In this document: piece after piece, positions 21,135-31,516 of the stretch
How the letters are laid out: the number at the start of each line of letters is the position of its first letter
Numbering within the stretch: the stretch's first letter is position 1
Source: Micractinium sp. NFX-FRZ
Taxonomy: Eukaryota; Chlorophyta; Trebouxiophyceae; Chlorellales; Chlorellaceae
Direction of reading: 5' to 3'
Length of the DNA stretch: 64,000 nucleotides
Assembly (NCBI GenBank): GCA_029339195.1
Contig: JAPTJF010000077.1
Coordinates: forward strand, 109,198-173,197
The notes under the pieces: generated by a model
Databases searched by the model: none
What the model saw: the letters and a program-made list of their open reading frames with translations, nothing else
What the model was told of the DNA's origin: nothing
Position numbers and translations under genes: made by a program

Positions 21135-23701
21135 TCACGCGGCCACCTCAAAGGGCGATGCCGCCAGCTGCTGCTGCTGCTGCTCCGCCTTGACCGCTGC
21201 AGCTCCAACGCTGGCTGCTGCTGCCTCAGGCTGCGCCTCGTCCGCTGCTGCCTGCTGCGCCGGCGCTGGCCGGAACAGGGCAGGTGGCTGCTGCGCCTGC
21301 TGCTGCGCAGACGCAAAGAATCCCCAGGGGCCGAGCACCGGCGATGCCATTGCGCCCACGCCAGCAAACATGTGTGGTGCCGCCTGCAGGGCCGCCGCCG
21401 CCGCCGCCGCCGCTGCCGCCGGGTCGATGCTTCCAAACACCGCCGCCGGGCCGAAGGCCAGGCTGGGGTTGAACGGCAGCGCGCCCGGTGGGAGGAACGC
21501 GGGGACTGCGGTTTGCAGCGGCGCCGGCATGGGCAGCTGCAGGCTGCCGTGCTGGCTGAACAGAGCGGCGGGGTCCTCGCTGTCTGACCGCCCCTCGGCG
21601 GACCCATCGCTGCTGAGCGTGGGGTGTGCCAGGGGCACGGCCGCCGCCAGCTGGTGGTGGTGATGCATCTGCGCCGCGGGCAGCGGGGGCTGCCCCGCTG
21701 CGCCTGCTGCGGAGCCCGCTGCTGCCTTGCCCTTGGCTGCGGGCTTGGGCTTGTTCTTGTAGCGCAGGCCACGCCGGGGCTGCAGCAGGCATGAGTCAGG
21801 CACACAGGCAAGGCATGAGTCAGGCACAAACAGATGCAACTCCAGCTGCAGCAACGCCACACAAGCCACATCAGCAGCAGCCAGCAGCAGCCAGCAGCAG
21901 CAGCACCAGCAGCAGCAGCGTGCTAGTGAGGGAAGCAGCAGCCAGCAGTGCTAGGGGCAGTAGCAACCGACTCACCACAAGAGGCTTCAGCGTGCCGTTG
22001 CGCAGCCAGCGCGTGCCGCAGGCGTTGCAGAGCACGGGGAACTGGGGCGGCCCCTTGCGCCACTGCGGCGAGTCATGCGGGTGCTCGCACTCGGGGTTCT
22101 GGCAGGGCCCAGAGATCAGCTGCTTTGGCTCGCCGCCCCAGCGGCCCCCACGGGCCGGTGCCGGCGCCGGCGCTGGCGGTGCGGGTGCCGCCACGTCGCT
22201 GACCGCGGCTGCGGCGCCTGCGGCAGCGGCCGCCATGCCGCGTGCCGACGCGCGCTGCGCCCGTGTGCTGGTGCGCGCAGGCCGGCCGCTGGGCTGGTAG
22301 TCTGCATCGACGTCCGCCCCGCTGCCCGCCTCATAGTCGCTGCCTGCCTCTGGCACATAGTCTGCGTCCTGCTCGGCCGCCTCCCGAGCCAGCAGGCGCC
22401 GGCTGACGGGGCGCCTCGCTGGCGCCAGCACAGGCGAGGCCTCGGCAGAGGCGGCGCCTGCATAGCCGTAGCGCGCCTGCCGCTGCACCTTGTTGGGCGT
22501 CCCCTCAACGGTGACGGTCGCCGATGCCGAAGCCAGGCCCCGCTTCACGGGGGTGGGCAGCGCGGCAGCGTGCGCGGCCGCACTGCAGGCAGGGCAAGGC
22601 AGGGGCATGATGGAATAGAGGGGTCAGCCGGGCAGCAGGTGCAGGGCACTTTGGCACGACGTGCTCGACCATGCACGTCCGCTGCTGCAGGCAGCAGGCA
22701 AGACGGGCAGGCGCTCTTGCATGATGCACAGACAGCTGGAGTGGCCACAGCCAGACGCCCGGCCGGCACAGGCTGCATGCACCCCACCCCCAATCTCTGC
22801 ATACACCAGGTGAGCCCAGCAACACGTGCACCCACTTGGCGGCATGCGGGTCCAACATTTCGCAGGCCCGCAGCAGAAAGTCCAGGCCAGAGGCGCTGTC
22901 CAGGTCCGTGCCCGCCTCATCCCCAGATTCCAGTGCCTCCTCCCCATCCTCCTCCGCCCACACGGCGCGAGCGCGCTGCGCCGCGATGCGCTGCCGCCCC
23001 GGCGTCCCCTCCCGGCTGCTGCGCTGGCTCTTGCTGAAGCCCTGGCTGCTGGTGTGGGAGTCCTGGTCAAGGTCAAGTCCATCCAGGTCAGCAGAGGAGA
23101 GCGGGCGCTTGAGGGAGGGAGAGGCAGAGGCGGAGGCTGGTGGGTGCTGCGCCACCTCGGGTGCGCCGCCGCTCACGGTGCCGGCGCTGCGCTGGCTGGA
23201 GGCCGCGGGCTTGGCAGGGAGCAGCAGCGGGGAGCAGGCCGCCGCGGAGCTGTCCCTGCACAGGAGGAGAGGAGGAGGGAGCGTCGGCGGCGGGCGGGCG
23301 GGGCGACGACGAGGCACAGCCGGCGGCGAGTGTTCAGGCCGTGCCCAACCGTCTGCTTGCCGCGCGAGGTCGCCTGCAAGCGGTACCACATCTCAACCCA
23401 GAGCGAATGCAGGCGACTGGAGGCTGCATGCACTCACTGCCTGGCAAAAACCCGGAGGTGGTCCGCGCCAAGCTCGACCGCCTTGAGCGCCGCAGCCTGC
23501 AAGCAAGAAACGTCACACACGGTCAATTGGGCCGAATGAGGGTCAGCAGGGGCCAAGCGCAGCCGCCGGCTGCAACCCACAAGGCGCTATCCGGGAGCCA
23601 GGTGCACCGGCGGGGCCCCTTCTCACCTCCACTGAATCGAGCGCCGCCCCCAAAGCCTGCTCGGGGCGCCTCAGCTCGGCGCACACCTCAAGGCCGGACA
23701 T
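21135..23701 (-). CDS. GATA-type zinc finger transcription factor
   Basis: Five exons (23701-23627, 23496-23438, 23255-22836, 22582-21976, 21779-21135) give 601 residues. The finger spans the join of exons 4 and 5: C-x4-C, then SPQWRKGP, then LCNACGTRWLRNGTLKPLV, followed by RRGLRYKNKPK, the basic tail that contacts DNA in GATA factors. The protein should be nuclear and bind GATA sites. The N-terminus is acidic and Ser-rich (SSADLDGLDLDQDSHTSSQ). The C-terminal 200 residues are Ala/Gln/Pro-rich, like an activation region. The first Cys pair is spaced by four residues, not two. The exon 3 donor (AA before gtgggt) was chosen because it restores the frame of the finger; a small extra exon there cannot be excluded. 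Confidence 0.8.
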
Positions 23702-24633
23702 GGGAGTGATCGGTTGAGGAGCCCCGACCAGCACGCCCCCAGACACCGCCGGCGACTGCACGAAGCAGGCCAAAAGAGGGCTTCCCAGTTAGGGCGCGCG
23801 AGGGTGACCCGCTGACCTGGCCGGTGCTCTGAGAGCGCCGCCGGCCCTGGAAGACGGCCAACTACGGGATGGGTCGGGCCCGGCGAATTACACGATGGGT
23901 CAGGCCCACCATGCTGCAGATCTCTTCCCTGCGGCGCGGAGCAAGCCCAGGCATCCATGCAGGTGCATCGCTTGCACCGCTTGCATCGCGGTGCCCTCGG
24001 CTGCCATTTGCGTCCCGAAGCTGCAGGAACCCCTCAAAGCCCACCCACCTGCTGTAAAAACCACAGCTGCTGGCGAATCTCGCCGATCGTGCAGACTTTT
24101 TTGGCGTCTCTCGCAGTGTCTGCCTAGAGCCCAGCTCACAATGTCTTGCGGTCTTCGCACGCCAATGTCGCGCAAAGGCTGCAAGCATGCAGTCGTGAGT
24201 CGTTGTGCCCTGCTGGCTCCAGGCTGGCGAAGTGTGATGTCGACCTTCTTGGCAGTCGACCTTCTTGGCAGTCACCGTATCAAGGCTGAACGCCACACAA
24301 CCCAAGGATCCAGCTAGAGTTCGCCTGCTCTGAACCCCTCCACGGCCTGCGCCTGCTGCTTCACACCGCCCACACGCCTGCCGCCATTTTGTGCCGCCCC
24401 CCCCCAGCGTTGAGGTCCAATTGGCCAGGGGGCCATGAGCCCTGAGGCAGGGCACTTCTAAACCGCCACCTTGCAGTGTTGCTGGCCTTCGGGGCTGCCC
24501 CTTCTGACAGAGCTGCCAGGAGAGGGGCGGCTCTGTTCGGCCGGCACTGTTCACAGGGCGCCGTAAACAACACCCAGTTAGCACACAGGCATGCCAAGCA
24601 GGCCATTGCAAATGGCATGCGCAGAAAGAGGCC
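23702..24633. other. intergenic: GATA promoter and ASNSD1-like 3' UTR
   Basis: No gene recognised. It holds a 19-base perfect tandem duplication (gtcgaccttcttggca unit) at about 24239-24276 and a diverged repeat (gatgggtc-ggcccg/ggccca) at 23869-23908. Confidence 0.4.
23888..23892 (-). terminator. TGTAA polyadenylation signal, probably of the ASNSD1-like gene
   Basis: TTACA on the plus strand, 742 bases beyond the stop at 24634. It is the only such signal in the gap, so the pairing is plausible but not certain. Confidence 0.35.
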
Positions 24634-26316
24634 TCAAGCCTGGGGCGGCACCCCACGTGCAGCTGCTGCACCGACTGCAGCCACCTCGGGCATGCCATCA
24701 GCCGCGGCAGCAGCAGCAGCCCCAGCCGCGGTGGCAGCCACGTCTGGCACGTCAGCCAGCCGCACCGACCCCGCATTCCTCAGGTTGGCACGCCGCACGC
24801 TCCCAAACGCCGCTGTGTTAGCCTTGGCCGCCAGCCGGCTGCCAAACTGTATGGCACGCTTTGCACGCCCTGCTGCCCGGTGCAGCCCCAGACGGTGCAG
24901 GCAGGCGCGCAGCACCCGCTTGTCGCCGGTGCCAGGTGGCAGGCGCAGGTCTGCCAGGTGGTGCAGCGGCGCCGCCAGCACAGCACCCACCACGCCCTCG
25001 TCCAGAAAGGGGTGCCGCGCCTCCCTGCGGCGCAGCAGGCGTGAGCAGGTGTGGTGGGTGCCAGGAGGGGTGAGGCAACGGGCAGGCAGGCAGGCAGGCG
25101 GGATGTGCTGGCTTAGCTGAGGCAATTGCCTTTAATTGCTGTTGAAGGACAGCAAGGCACTCACTCATGCAAGCGCCTTTAAGACCAGCCCACCCAATCA
25201 ACCACTCAATCCACCTGGCCAACAGCACGGCGCACCTGCCGTGGTCTGAGACCAGCCGGTCATCTCTCCCCAAGTTCCTCAGCCAGATGCGCCTCAAATC
25301 CAGCTCCAGTTCAGCCCCCAGCCCCGCCCAGCTGCGCGCCCGGAAGGCGGTGCGGTGCCGCCCGTACCCGCCGCACAGCTCGTCTGCGCCATGCCCTAGC
25401 AGCACCACCCGTGCGGCGGAGCGGCACAAGGAGGCATCGGAATGCTGCAACTGCTGCTGCTGCTGCTGCTGCGCCTGCTCCCCCTGCTGTGGCCGCAAGG
25501 CTGGGGTCCCCGCCTGCTGCCCCTCCGCCTGCCCCGCCTGCTCTGCCTGCCCCGCCGCCCCTCCTGCCGGCAGCTTGCCATCTGGCCGTTGCAGCAGCAG
25601 GCGGCCCGCCCCGCGCGCCGCCAGCCAGAGGGCGGCGCCGATGTTTAGGTCCATGACTGTGTCAGCCGGCGCCAGCAGGCGCAGCAGGCGGGCACGGCTG
25701 GCTTCTACATCTGCCAGGGTGCAGTCCACCTGGTCGGGTGCAGGGTGGGGAGGATGGGAGGGCAGCGAGTGGAAGGGTGTGGAGACGTGACGTGGGGGGA
25801 AGAACTCATCGCCACGTCATCGTGACATTGTGAGAGGGGATGGGGGAGAGCAGATGTATGGGTACAGTGGGCAGCAGGGAGGCGCGAGCCCCAGGCTGGG
25901 CTGAAGCGACGCCTGCAGTCCATTGCAGTGCTGGCCAGGCGGCCAACAGTCTGGTTTGTGCAGCGCGACTGCAGCGGCCGGCCACGTGCACAGCTCACAA
26001 CTTGACTGCATGTGCGTCCCAAGCCAACCCCTCATCACCCCTTCAACCCCCCTCCCTCACACCTGAATGAGCCGCCACTCCCTGCCGGGCGCCAGCTGGC
26101 GGAGCTCTTGCAGCGCATCCAGAGCTGACTGCCGGTCAGGTGAGGCCCCGGCATCAAAGCACACAGAGGCTAGGTCAATGGGCACCCCAGGGGGCAAGGC
26201 CTCATGTGCTAGGGCGGCCAGTAGGGTGGAGTCCACCCCTCCGCTGAACAGCACGAGGACGGGCGCCGGCGGCAGCAACAGCCGTGCGGCCTGCGTGCAC
26301 TGCTGCTGCCCCTGCC

Positions 26317-26349
<33 letters not shown>

Positions 26350-27895
26350 GCCCAAGATGCTGCTGCTGCCGAAGATGCTGCTGCTGCTGCTGCTGCTGCC
26401 CCTGGTCCCGCTGCTGCTGTTCCGGCTCTTGGGTGGCTCCTGCCGCAGACAGGCAGGCGCAGCCATCCTGCTGCCCTGCCCTGCATGCCGTCGTCTGCGC
26501 CTGGCTGCCAATGACTAACTGCTGCTCTAACCGCTGCTCTAGCTGCTGCTGCCCTGGCTGCTGCGTGGGCTCATCTATGCAGCGGCAGCGCGTGGTGACA
26601 GCATGCCGCAGGGCGGCCATCACCGCATCAACTGTGGCCTCAAAACCCGACTCCTCTGCTGTTCCTGCTTTGCCTGCTGCCCCTGCCGCTGCTGCCGCCG
26701 GCCCTGATGCTTCTCCAGCTGCTGCTAGCATTGCCGCTGTGGGCGCTGCCCTGCTGCTGCCTTGTGCTGCCTCCTGTCCTGCCGGTGGATCTGCCTCTGG
26801 GAAGCCTGGAGGAGGCTCTATTAGCTTTGGGTCCCGCCAGAACGCTGCCAGCCACTGCACAGCAGGATCCGCCCACTCGTGCTGAGCGTAGCTGGCACGC
26901 AGCTTGGCACCTGAGGTCAGGCTGCCAGGCCGTGGGGCAGTGCTGCCAGCATCCTCACCCCCTGCTGCTGCTGCTGCTGTGGGCGGCTGCAGGGCAAGGC
27001 TGTAGAGGCCCGGTGGCAGCTCAGACCAGCCACAGAAGGGCACAGATGGGTCCAGAGGGGCCGAGGAGCTCAAAATGAAGCGGCCATCCTCGCCGCGGGG
27101 CAGGTGCACCAGCAGGCTCCGGCGGCCTGCGCAGCACAGGTGCAGGGTGGGGGCGGCCAAGGGAGAGAATCAGTGTGCAGGAGCGTGGCCAAAGTGGAGG
27201 AGCACGCGCTGTGAAACCCTGCAGCTGCCATTCAGATGCAGCGGTGAGTGCGCTATACGGCTTGTTTGGTCAACGCTCCATCTACCCTCCGCAACACACC
27301 CTTCAGTTCACTCGCTCACCAATTGCGTCGCGCCCAAACCACAGCGTGCGCGTCGCGGCCTGCCAGTAGGCCAGTGCCCACGGCCCCTGCAGGCCCGTCA
27401 GTACCGCTGGTACCTCAGCCCCCGGAGCTGCCAGAGCTTGCAGCAGCAGCTGTGCGTCGCTGCAGCCAGGTGGCACTGACAGGCTGCCTCCAAAGACTTG
27501 GCCATTGAAGAGGAGCACGTTGCCGGCAGCATCGGACAGCGGGCTGCAGCTGGGCGCGTGCCCCCGCAGCTGCAGCAGCGAGCCGTGGAGGTGCAGCTGC
27601 GCAGGTCCGCATGCTATCTGCGGGCGGGGGGCCAAGGTGGGGAGCATGAGACCGCGAGTGGCAAAAGCAGAGCAAAGGGTGTTGGCAAGGCGGGGGGCGG
27701 CCAGGAGGCGGCACCGAGTGGCGGAGCCAGCCGCCCAGCCCTGCACACCGTGTGGCAGCCCTGGGAGTCGGGGCCTCTGCACGCCAGGCCCTCCGCAAAA
27801 TCGACTGCCGCCGGAGAGAGGGCCTCCGGGCCGCTGTGCGTCTCAGTCCCGCATGCCACTTCCAGCCCGCTTGCTATTAGGAGTATGCCACACAT
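24634..27895 (-). CDS. ASNSD1: asparagine synthetase domain-containing protein 1-like (ASNSD1 family)
   Basis: Five exons (27895-27749, 27617-27320, 27126-26063, 25729-25236, 25024-24634) give 797 residues. The N-terminal class II glutamine amidotransferase domain starts MCGILL with Cys2 as nucleophile and has FNGQVFGG and GPWALAYW. The synthetase domain has the PP-loop LFSGGVDSTLLAALA, CFDAG, MDLNIGAALWLAARG, LLGHGADELCGGY and REARHPFLDEGVV. Order and motifs match ASNSD1, a relative of asparagine synthetase with unclear substrate, and not the longer canonical AS-B enzymes. Between the domains lies an insert of about 200 residues with long Gln runs coded by CAG (plus-strand CTG runs at 26320-26400). 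The C-terminus is an Ala-rich tail. It shares a 229-base divergent promoter with the mannosidase gene. Confidence 0.87.
26318..26425. repeat. CTG/CAG trinucleotide runs inside the ASNSD1-like coding sequence
   Basis: Several interrupted (CTG)n blocks on the plus strand encode polyglutamine on the minus strand, in the linker between the two enzyme domains. They are likely length-variable. Confidence 0.85.
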
Positions 27896-28124
27896 TGATC
27901 GCGTTCTGACATAGGAGCAGCGAGCATGAGTGCGGAGGAAACCGGCTGTGATCCACTCTTGGCTCTCTGCCACCCCTCCGCGCGCTGCCACCGCCAGGCT
28001 GGAAGAATAGAGTTTGTTCAGCCTGTTGCAGGCCACCTGATTGGCTTGAAACCGGCGCATCTCACTGTCGGCTTGGTATTGATTCATTCAGTAATAACCA
28101 ACCTCTCGAAAGCACCCGCCAGCG
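27896..28124. promoter_or_regulatory. short divergent promoter, ASNSD1-like and GH99 genes
   Basis: Only 229 bases separate the two start codons, so the promoters must be shared or overlapping. No TATA box is obvious. Confidence 0.55.
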
Positions 28125-30987
28125 ATGGCTCGATTGGGGCTTCGCTTCCTTGCCGGGTTTCTGGCGCTGCAGCTGCTGGAATTGAGCTCAGCGAGCGCCA
28201 ATATCGCCCCAGTACCACTAGTGCACGCCTTCTACTACCTCTGGTGCGGACTCCGCTGCCGCCTGCTGCTGCTACCACCGCGCCACCACTACCAGTCCTG
28301 CTTCCCCCAGCTGCTGCGCCCTGCAAATACCCACTGTACATGCTGCCGTCCAGCTTGCAGGTATGGTACGCCCGAGATCAATGGCCGGTGGCAGCATTGG
28401 GACCACGAGGTCCTGCCCCACTGGACCCCGTCTGTGACAGCTCAGTACCCGCAGGCAAGCAAGTGTGTGCCGTGACCCTGCACATGGCACGCACCTGCCC
28501 TCCCTCTTACCCGCAGCGCATAGGGTGGATCTTGCGTGTGATAACGGCAGCAGCTGCACGGCACCATAAGGCAATGCTCATCATCATCATCTGCTTTGAG
28601 CTGCTGCACAGCATGCTGATGCGCGGCACCGCCTCCTGCCGAGGTCCCACGCACATGCGCAGGTGGGCACCCGGTTCAAGCCGCCACACCAGCTGCACTG
28701 CCCCTTCTACCCGCTGGGAGGCCCCTACAGCAGCAGCGATCCTGCCGTGATGCGCCGCCACTTCCGAGAGCTGCGGGCGGCGGGGGTGGGAGTGGCGGCG
28801 GTCAGCTGGTGGGGGCCAGAGTGGCGGCAGGGCACAACTGACACGCAGGCAAGGGGTGGGCCAAGGGGTGGGCCTTGGGTTGGTCGAGAGAGGAGAGGGG
28901 CTGGAGTGGGTGTGGTGGCGGTCAGCTGGTGGTGTGGAGTGGCTGCAGGGTGCGACGGGCACGCAAGTGAGAGGCATGGACTGGAGGTGGGAGGACTCCA
29001 TGTCCCGTGATTTGCGGCGGGGCTGCCATCCCGCATCGTCTCTGGCACCGTCATCTGCTGTTGTGCCAGGCGCCAGCGTCCACACCAGTTCTCCTCCACG
29101 CTGCCTCCACCCACACCCCAGCACACACCGCGCCTGCTGCCCCTGTGCTGCCCCCTGGTGCTGCAGGGCGTGTCTACTGATGCGCTGCTGCCTGCGCTGC
29201 TGGAGGCCGCCGAGGAGGAGGGCCTGGCCGTGGCTTTCCACTTGGAACCCTACCCAGGCCGCAACGCCAGCAGCACCAGGGAAGACCTGCTCTATCTCAT
29301 GAAGAGGGTGGGCAAGTCCCCGGCCGTACTGCGCCTGCACAGGCACGGCTCCCGCCTCGCCAGCGCCGGTGCCGGCGGTGGCGCCAGCTCAGCAGGGCTT
29401 CCTCTGTTTTATATCTACGACTCGTATCACATACCGCCGGCGGACTGGGCCCAGCTGCTGCAGCCGGGGGGCGAGCTGAGCCTGCGGGGCACGGAGGCCG
29501 ACGGTGAGAGCCTGCCGGGTGGAGGGTGCATGCAGGAAGATGGGCGGGCGCAGGCGGGTGGGAAGTGCCACATGCACAGGGAACACTTGCTCCTGCTTGC
29601 TTGGTGGCTCCTGTCTTGACGCCAGCATAAGCGCTGCTTTCTTTTTGAACATGCGTCATCCCACCTGCAGGCATCTTTGTGGGCTTGTGGCTGAACCAAG
29701 GCGATGGAGACATGCAGCTGCTCCCCGGAGGCTTTGACGGTGCGCCCAGCTGGCGGCAGCTTGGGGGTGGGGTGCGCCAAAGGGCGGGCTAGCTGCATAC
29801 CTTGCAAATTGCAGCCGAGGCTTCTTCGCATCTCCACGCCTGCCTTGCTGGGCCAATATATAATATTGCAATATATAATTGCTGGGCCAATATACAACAT
29901 AAGTCCGTTGCAAGTCTCCTGAACCGCCCCCCACCCGGCTCCTGCCGCTCCCCCACCCCATCCCGACCCCACCCCTCTGCCCCCCAGGCTTCTACACTTA
30001 CTTCAGTAGCGAGGCAGTGTCTTACGGCGCCAACCCTGCCAACTGGCCCGCCCTCAGCAGGTGGCCCTCCTGCGCGCTGCACATACACAAACATGCCAAT
30101 GCCGCTCTGTCGGTGCACGCTGTCCTGCCATGCCCTGCGCCGCGTCCTCCTCTCCTCTGGTGTTCCCGCACTGAAGCTCCCGCAGGCCAACCCCCCTGCC
30201 CTGCCCCTGCCATGAAACCTTGGCCCCTTTCTCCAATCGCTTCCCTTTCTGCAGCTGGGCACAGCAGCACGGCAAGCTCTTCATCCCTAGCGTGGGCCCA
30301 GGCTACGACGATTCGAGGATCCGGCCCTGGAACGCGGGCGCCACGCGGGCGCGTGACGGTGGCGCACGATATCGCCGCTGGTGGGACTCGGCCCTGGCGG
30401 CAGCGCCCGCAGCCGTCAGCATCACCTCTTACAATGAATGGGTGAGGACGGGAGCGTGAATGGGTGGGTGCACATAGTGGCGTGCAGCTCATTACCGTCG
30501 CATCCTTCAATGCATGGGCATGTGTATGGGCATGTGTATGGCAGGGGGCCAGGTAGTGCACAGTTTTAGCCAGCGGAGAAAGGGTGTGCCCGGCAGGTTG
30601 CGGCGCAGCATTGCTGTTGGTGTGTGCTGGGCTGCATGCTGCCAGCAGCAAGCACCACTCACCACTCACCACCCGCCTGCCCACCTCTGCCTCCTGCCAC
30701 CTGGCCACGCCCCTCTGCAGGGCGAGGGCACGCAGATTGAGGCAGCCCGGGTGTTTGCTGAAGGCAGCAGCAGCACTCCTGCTGGCCCTGCCGGCGGCAG
30801 CAGCGATGCAGCGGTACAGTACGAGAATTACGGCGGTACCGCTGGGCGGGACGAGTGGATGTACATGAACATCACGGCAGAGTATGCAGAGCGCGTGCAG
30901 CAGGGAGCACAGCAGGCGCAGCAGCAGCGGCATGGGCAGGCGGCGGCGGATGGTGCGGAAAGCACCAGTGGCCATTCGGAGCTCTGA
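28125..30987 (+). CDS. glycoprotein endo-alpha-1,2-mannosidase-like, glycoside hydrolase family 99
   Basis: Eight exons (28125-28243, 28361-28454, 28663-28848, 29167-29503, 29671-29739, 29988-30060, 30255-30441, 30721-30987) give 443 residues. A signal peptide or anchor is clear at residues 2-25 (LGLRFLAGFLALQLLELSSA). GH99 landmarks follow in order: FYYLWYGTPEINGRWQHWDH, GPYSSSDPAVM, FHLEPYPGR, LFYIYDSYHIPP, GFDGFYTYF, FIPSVGPGYDDSRIRPWN and SYNEWGEGTQIE. The last holds both conserved glutamates and is split by an intron after NEW. Animal homologues (MANEA) trim glucosylated mannose branches in the Golgi. The role in an alga is inferred. Exons 2 and 3 both end at GC donors. The C-terminus is Gln-rich. 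Confidence 0.88.
28897..28972 (+). repeat. tandem copy of the GH99 exon 3 3' edge with donor
   Basis: Resembles 28778-28850 over about 70 bases, with the shared core ggcggtcagctggtgg. The copy of the GC donor region reads cacgcaagtgag, which contains a GT-type donor. Confidence 0.85.
29851..29902. repeat. AT-rich palindromic island in a GH99 intron
   Basis: gctgggccaatata occurs twice, flanking an AT-only stretch centred on the perfect 12-base palindrome atattgcaatat. It is very unlike the GC-rich surroundings. Confidence 0.75.
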
Positions 30988-31516
30988 AGCAGCGTGCTGC
31001 AGCCTGTTTCCTGCATTCAAAGCAGGCCCCCCATTGCTCCTGGTCTGCTGCCAATATCCTGCTTGCCATTACTTAAAACACACGAATGGAGGAGGCATGT
31101 CACGGGTGCTGTGCACGCTGGGAACGCTGCGCCGTAATCATGCATGGCATCATTGTGGGAGGGCACCCCAAATGCAGGGGCCCATGGCAGCAAAAGGAGC
31201 CGGTGGGGATGGGTAGTCGCGGGGGCTTGAAAACGGGCAAGTGTTGGCGGGACAAGAAAAGCGGCAAAGTGGTAACAGTGCTGGGGCGTGGGGGTGCACA
31301 CGCATGGTGCAGAGCGTGGGCGGGGCGCTGGGGCAGGCTGAGCAGTCTGCTGGCAAGTCTGCTGGTCAGGTTTTGCTGCGCGGAAGAAAAGGTGCCCTAT
31401 TGTTTGCTGCTCGCGCAAGCCCGGTGGCCCCATTTGGTGCTGACCGGCCCGCGGTATGTGGTGGCCAGCTGGCCAGCCCTGCCAGCTGTCCAGCTGGCAT
31501 CCTCGCTGGCAGGCGT
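30988..31516. other. convergent 3' region, GH99 and OB-fold genes
   Basis: No gene recognised. Short imperfect ccagctgg-type repeats occur at 31464-31525 up to the minus-strand stop. No TGTAA was seen on either strand. Confidence 0.4.
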
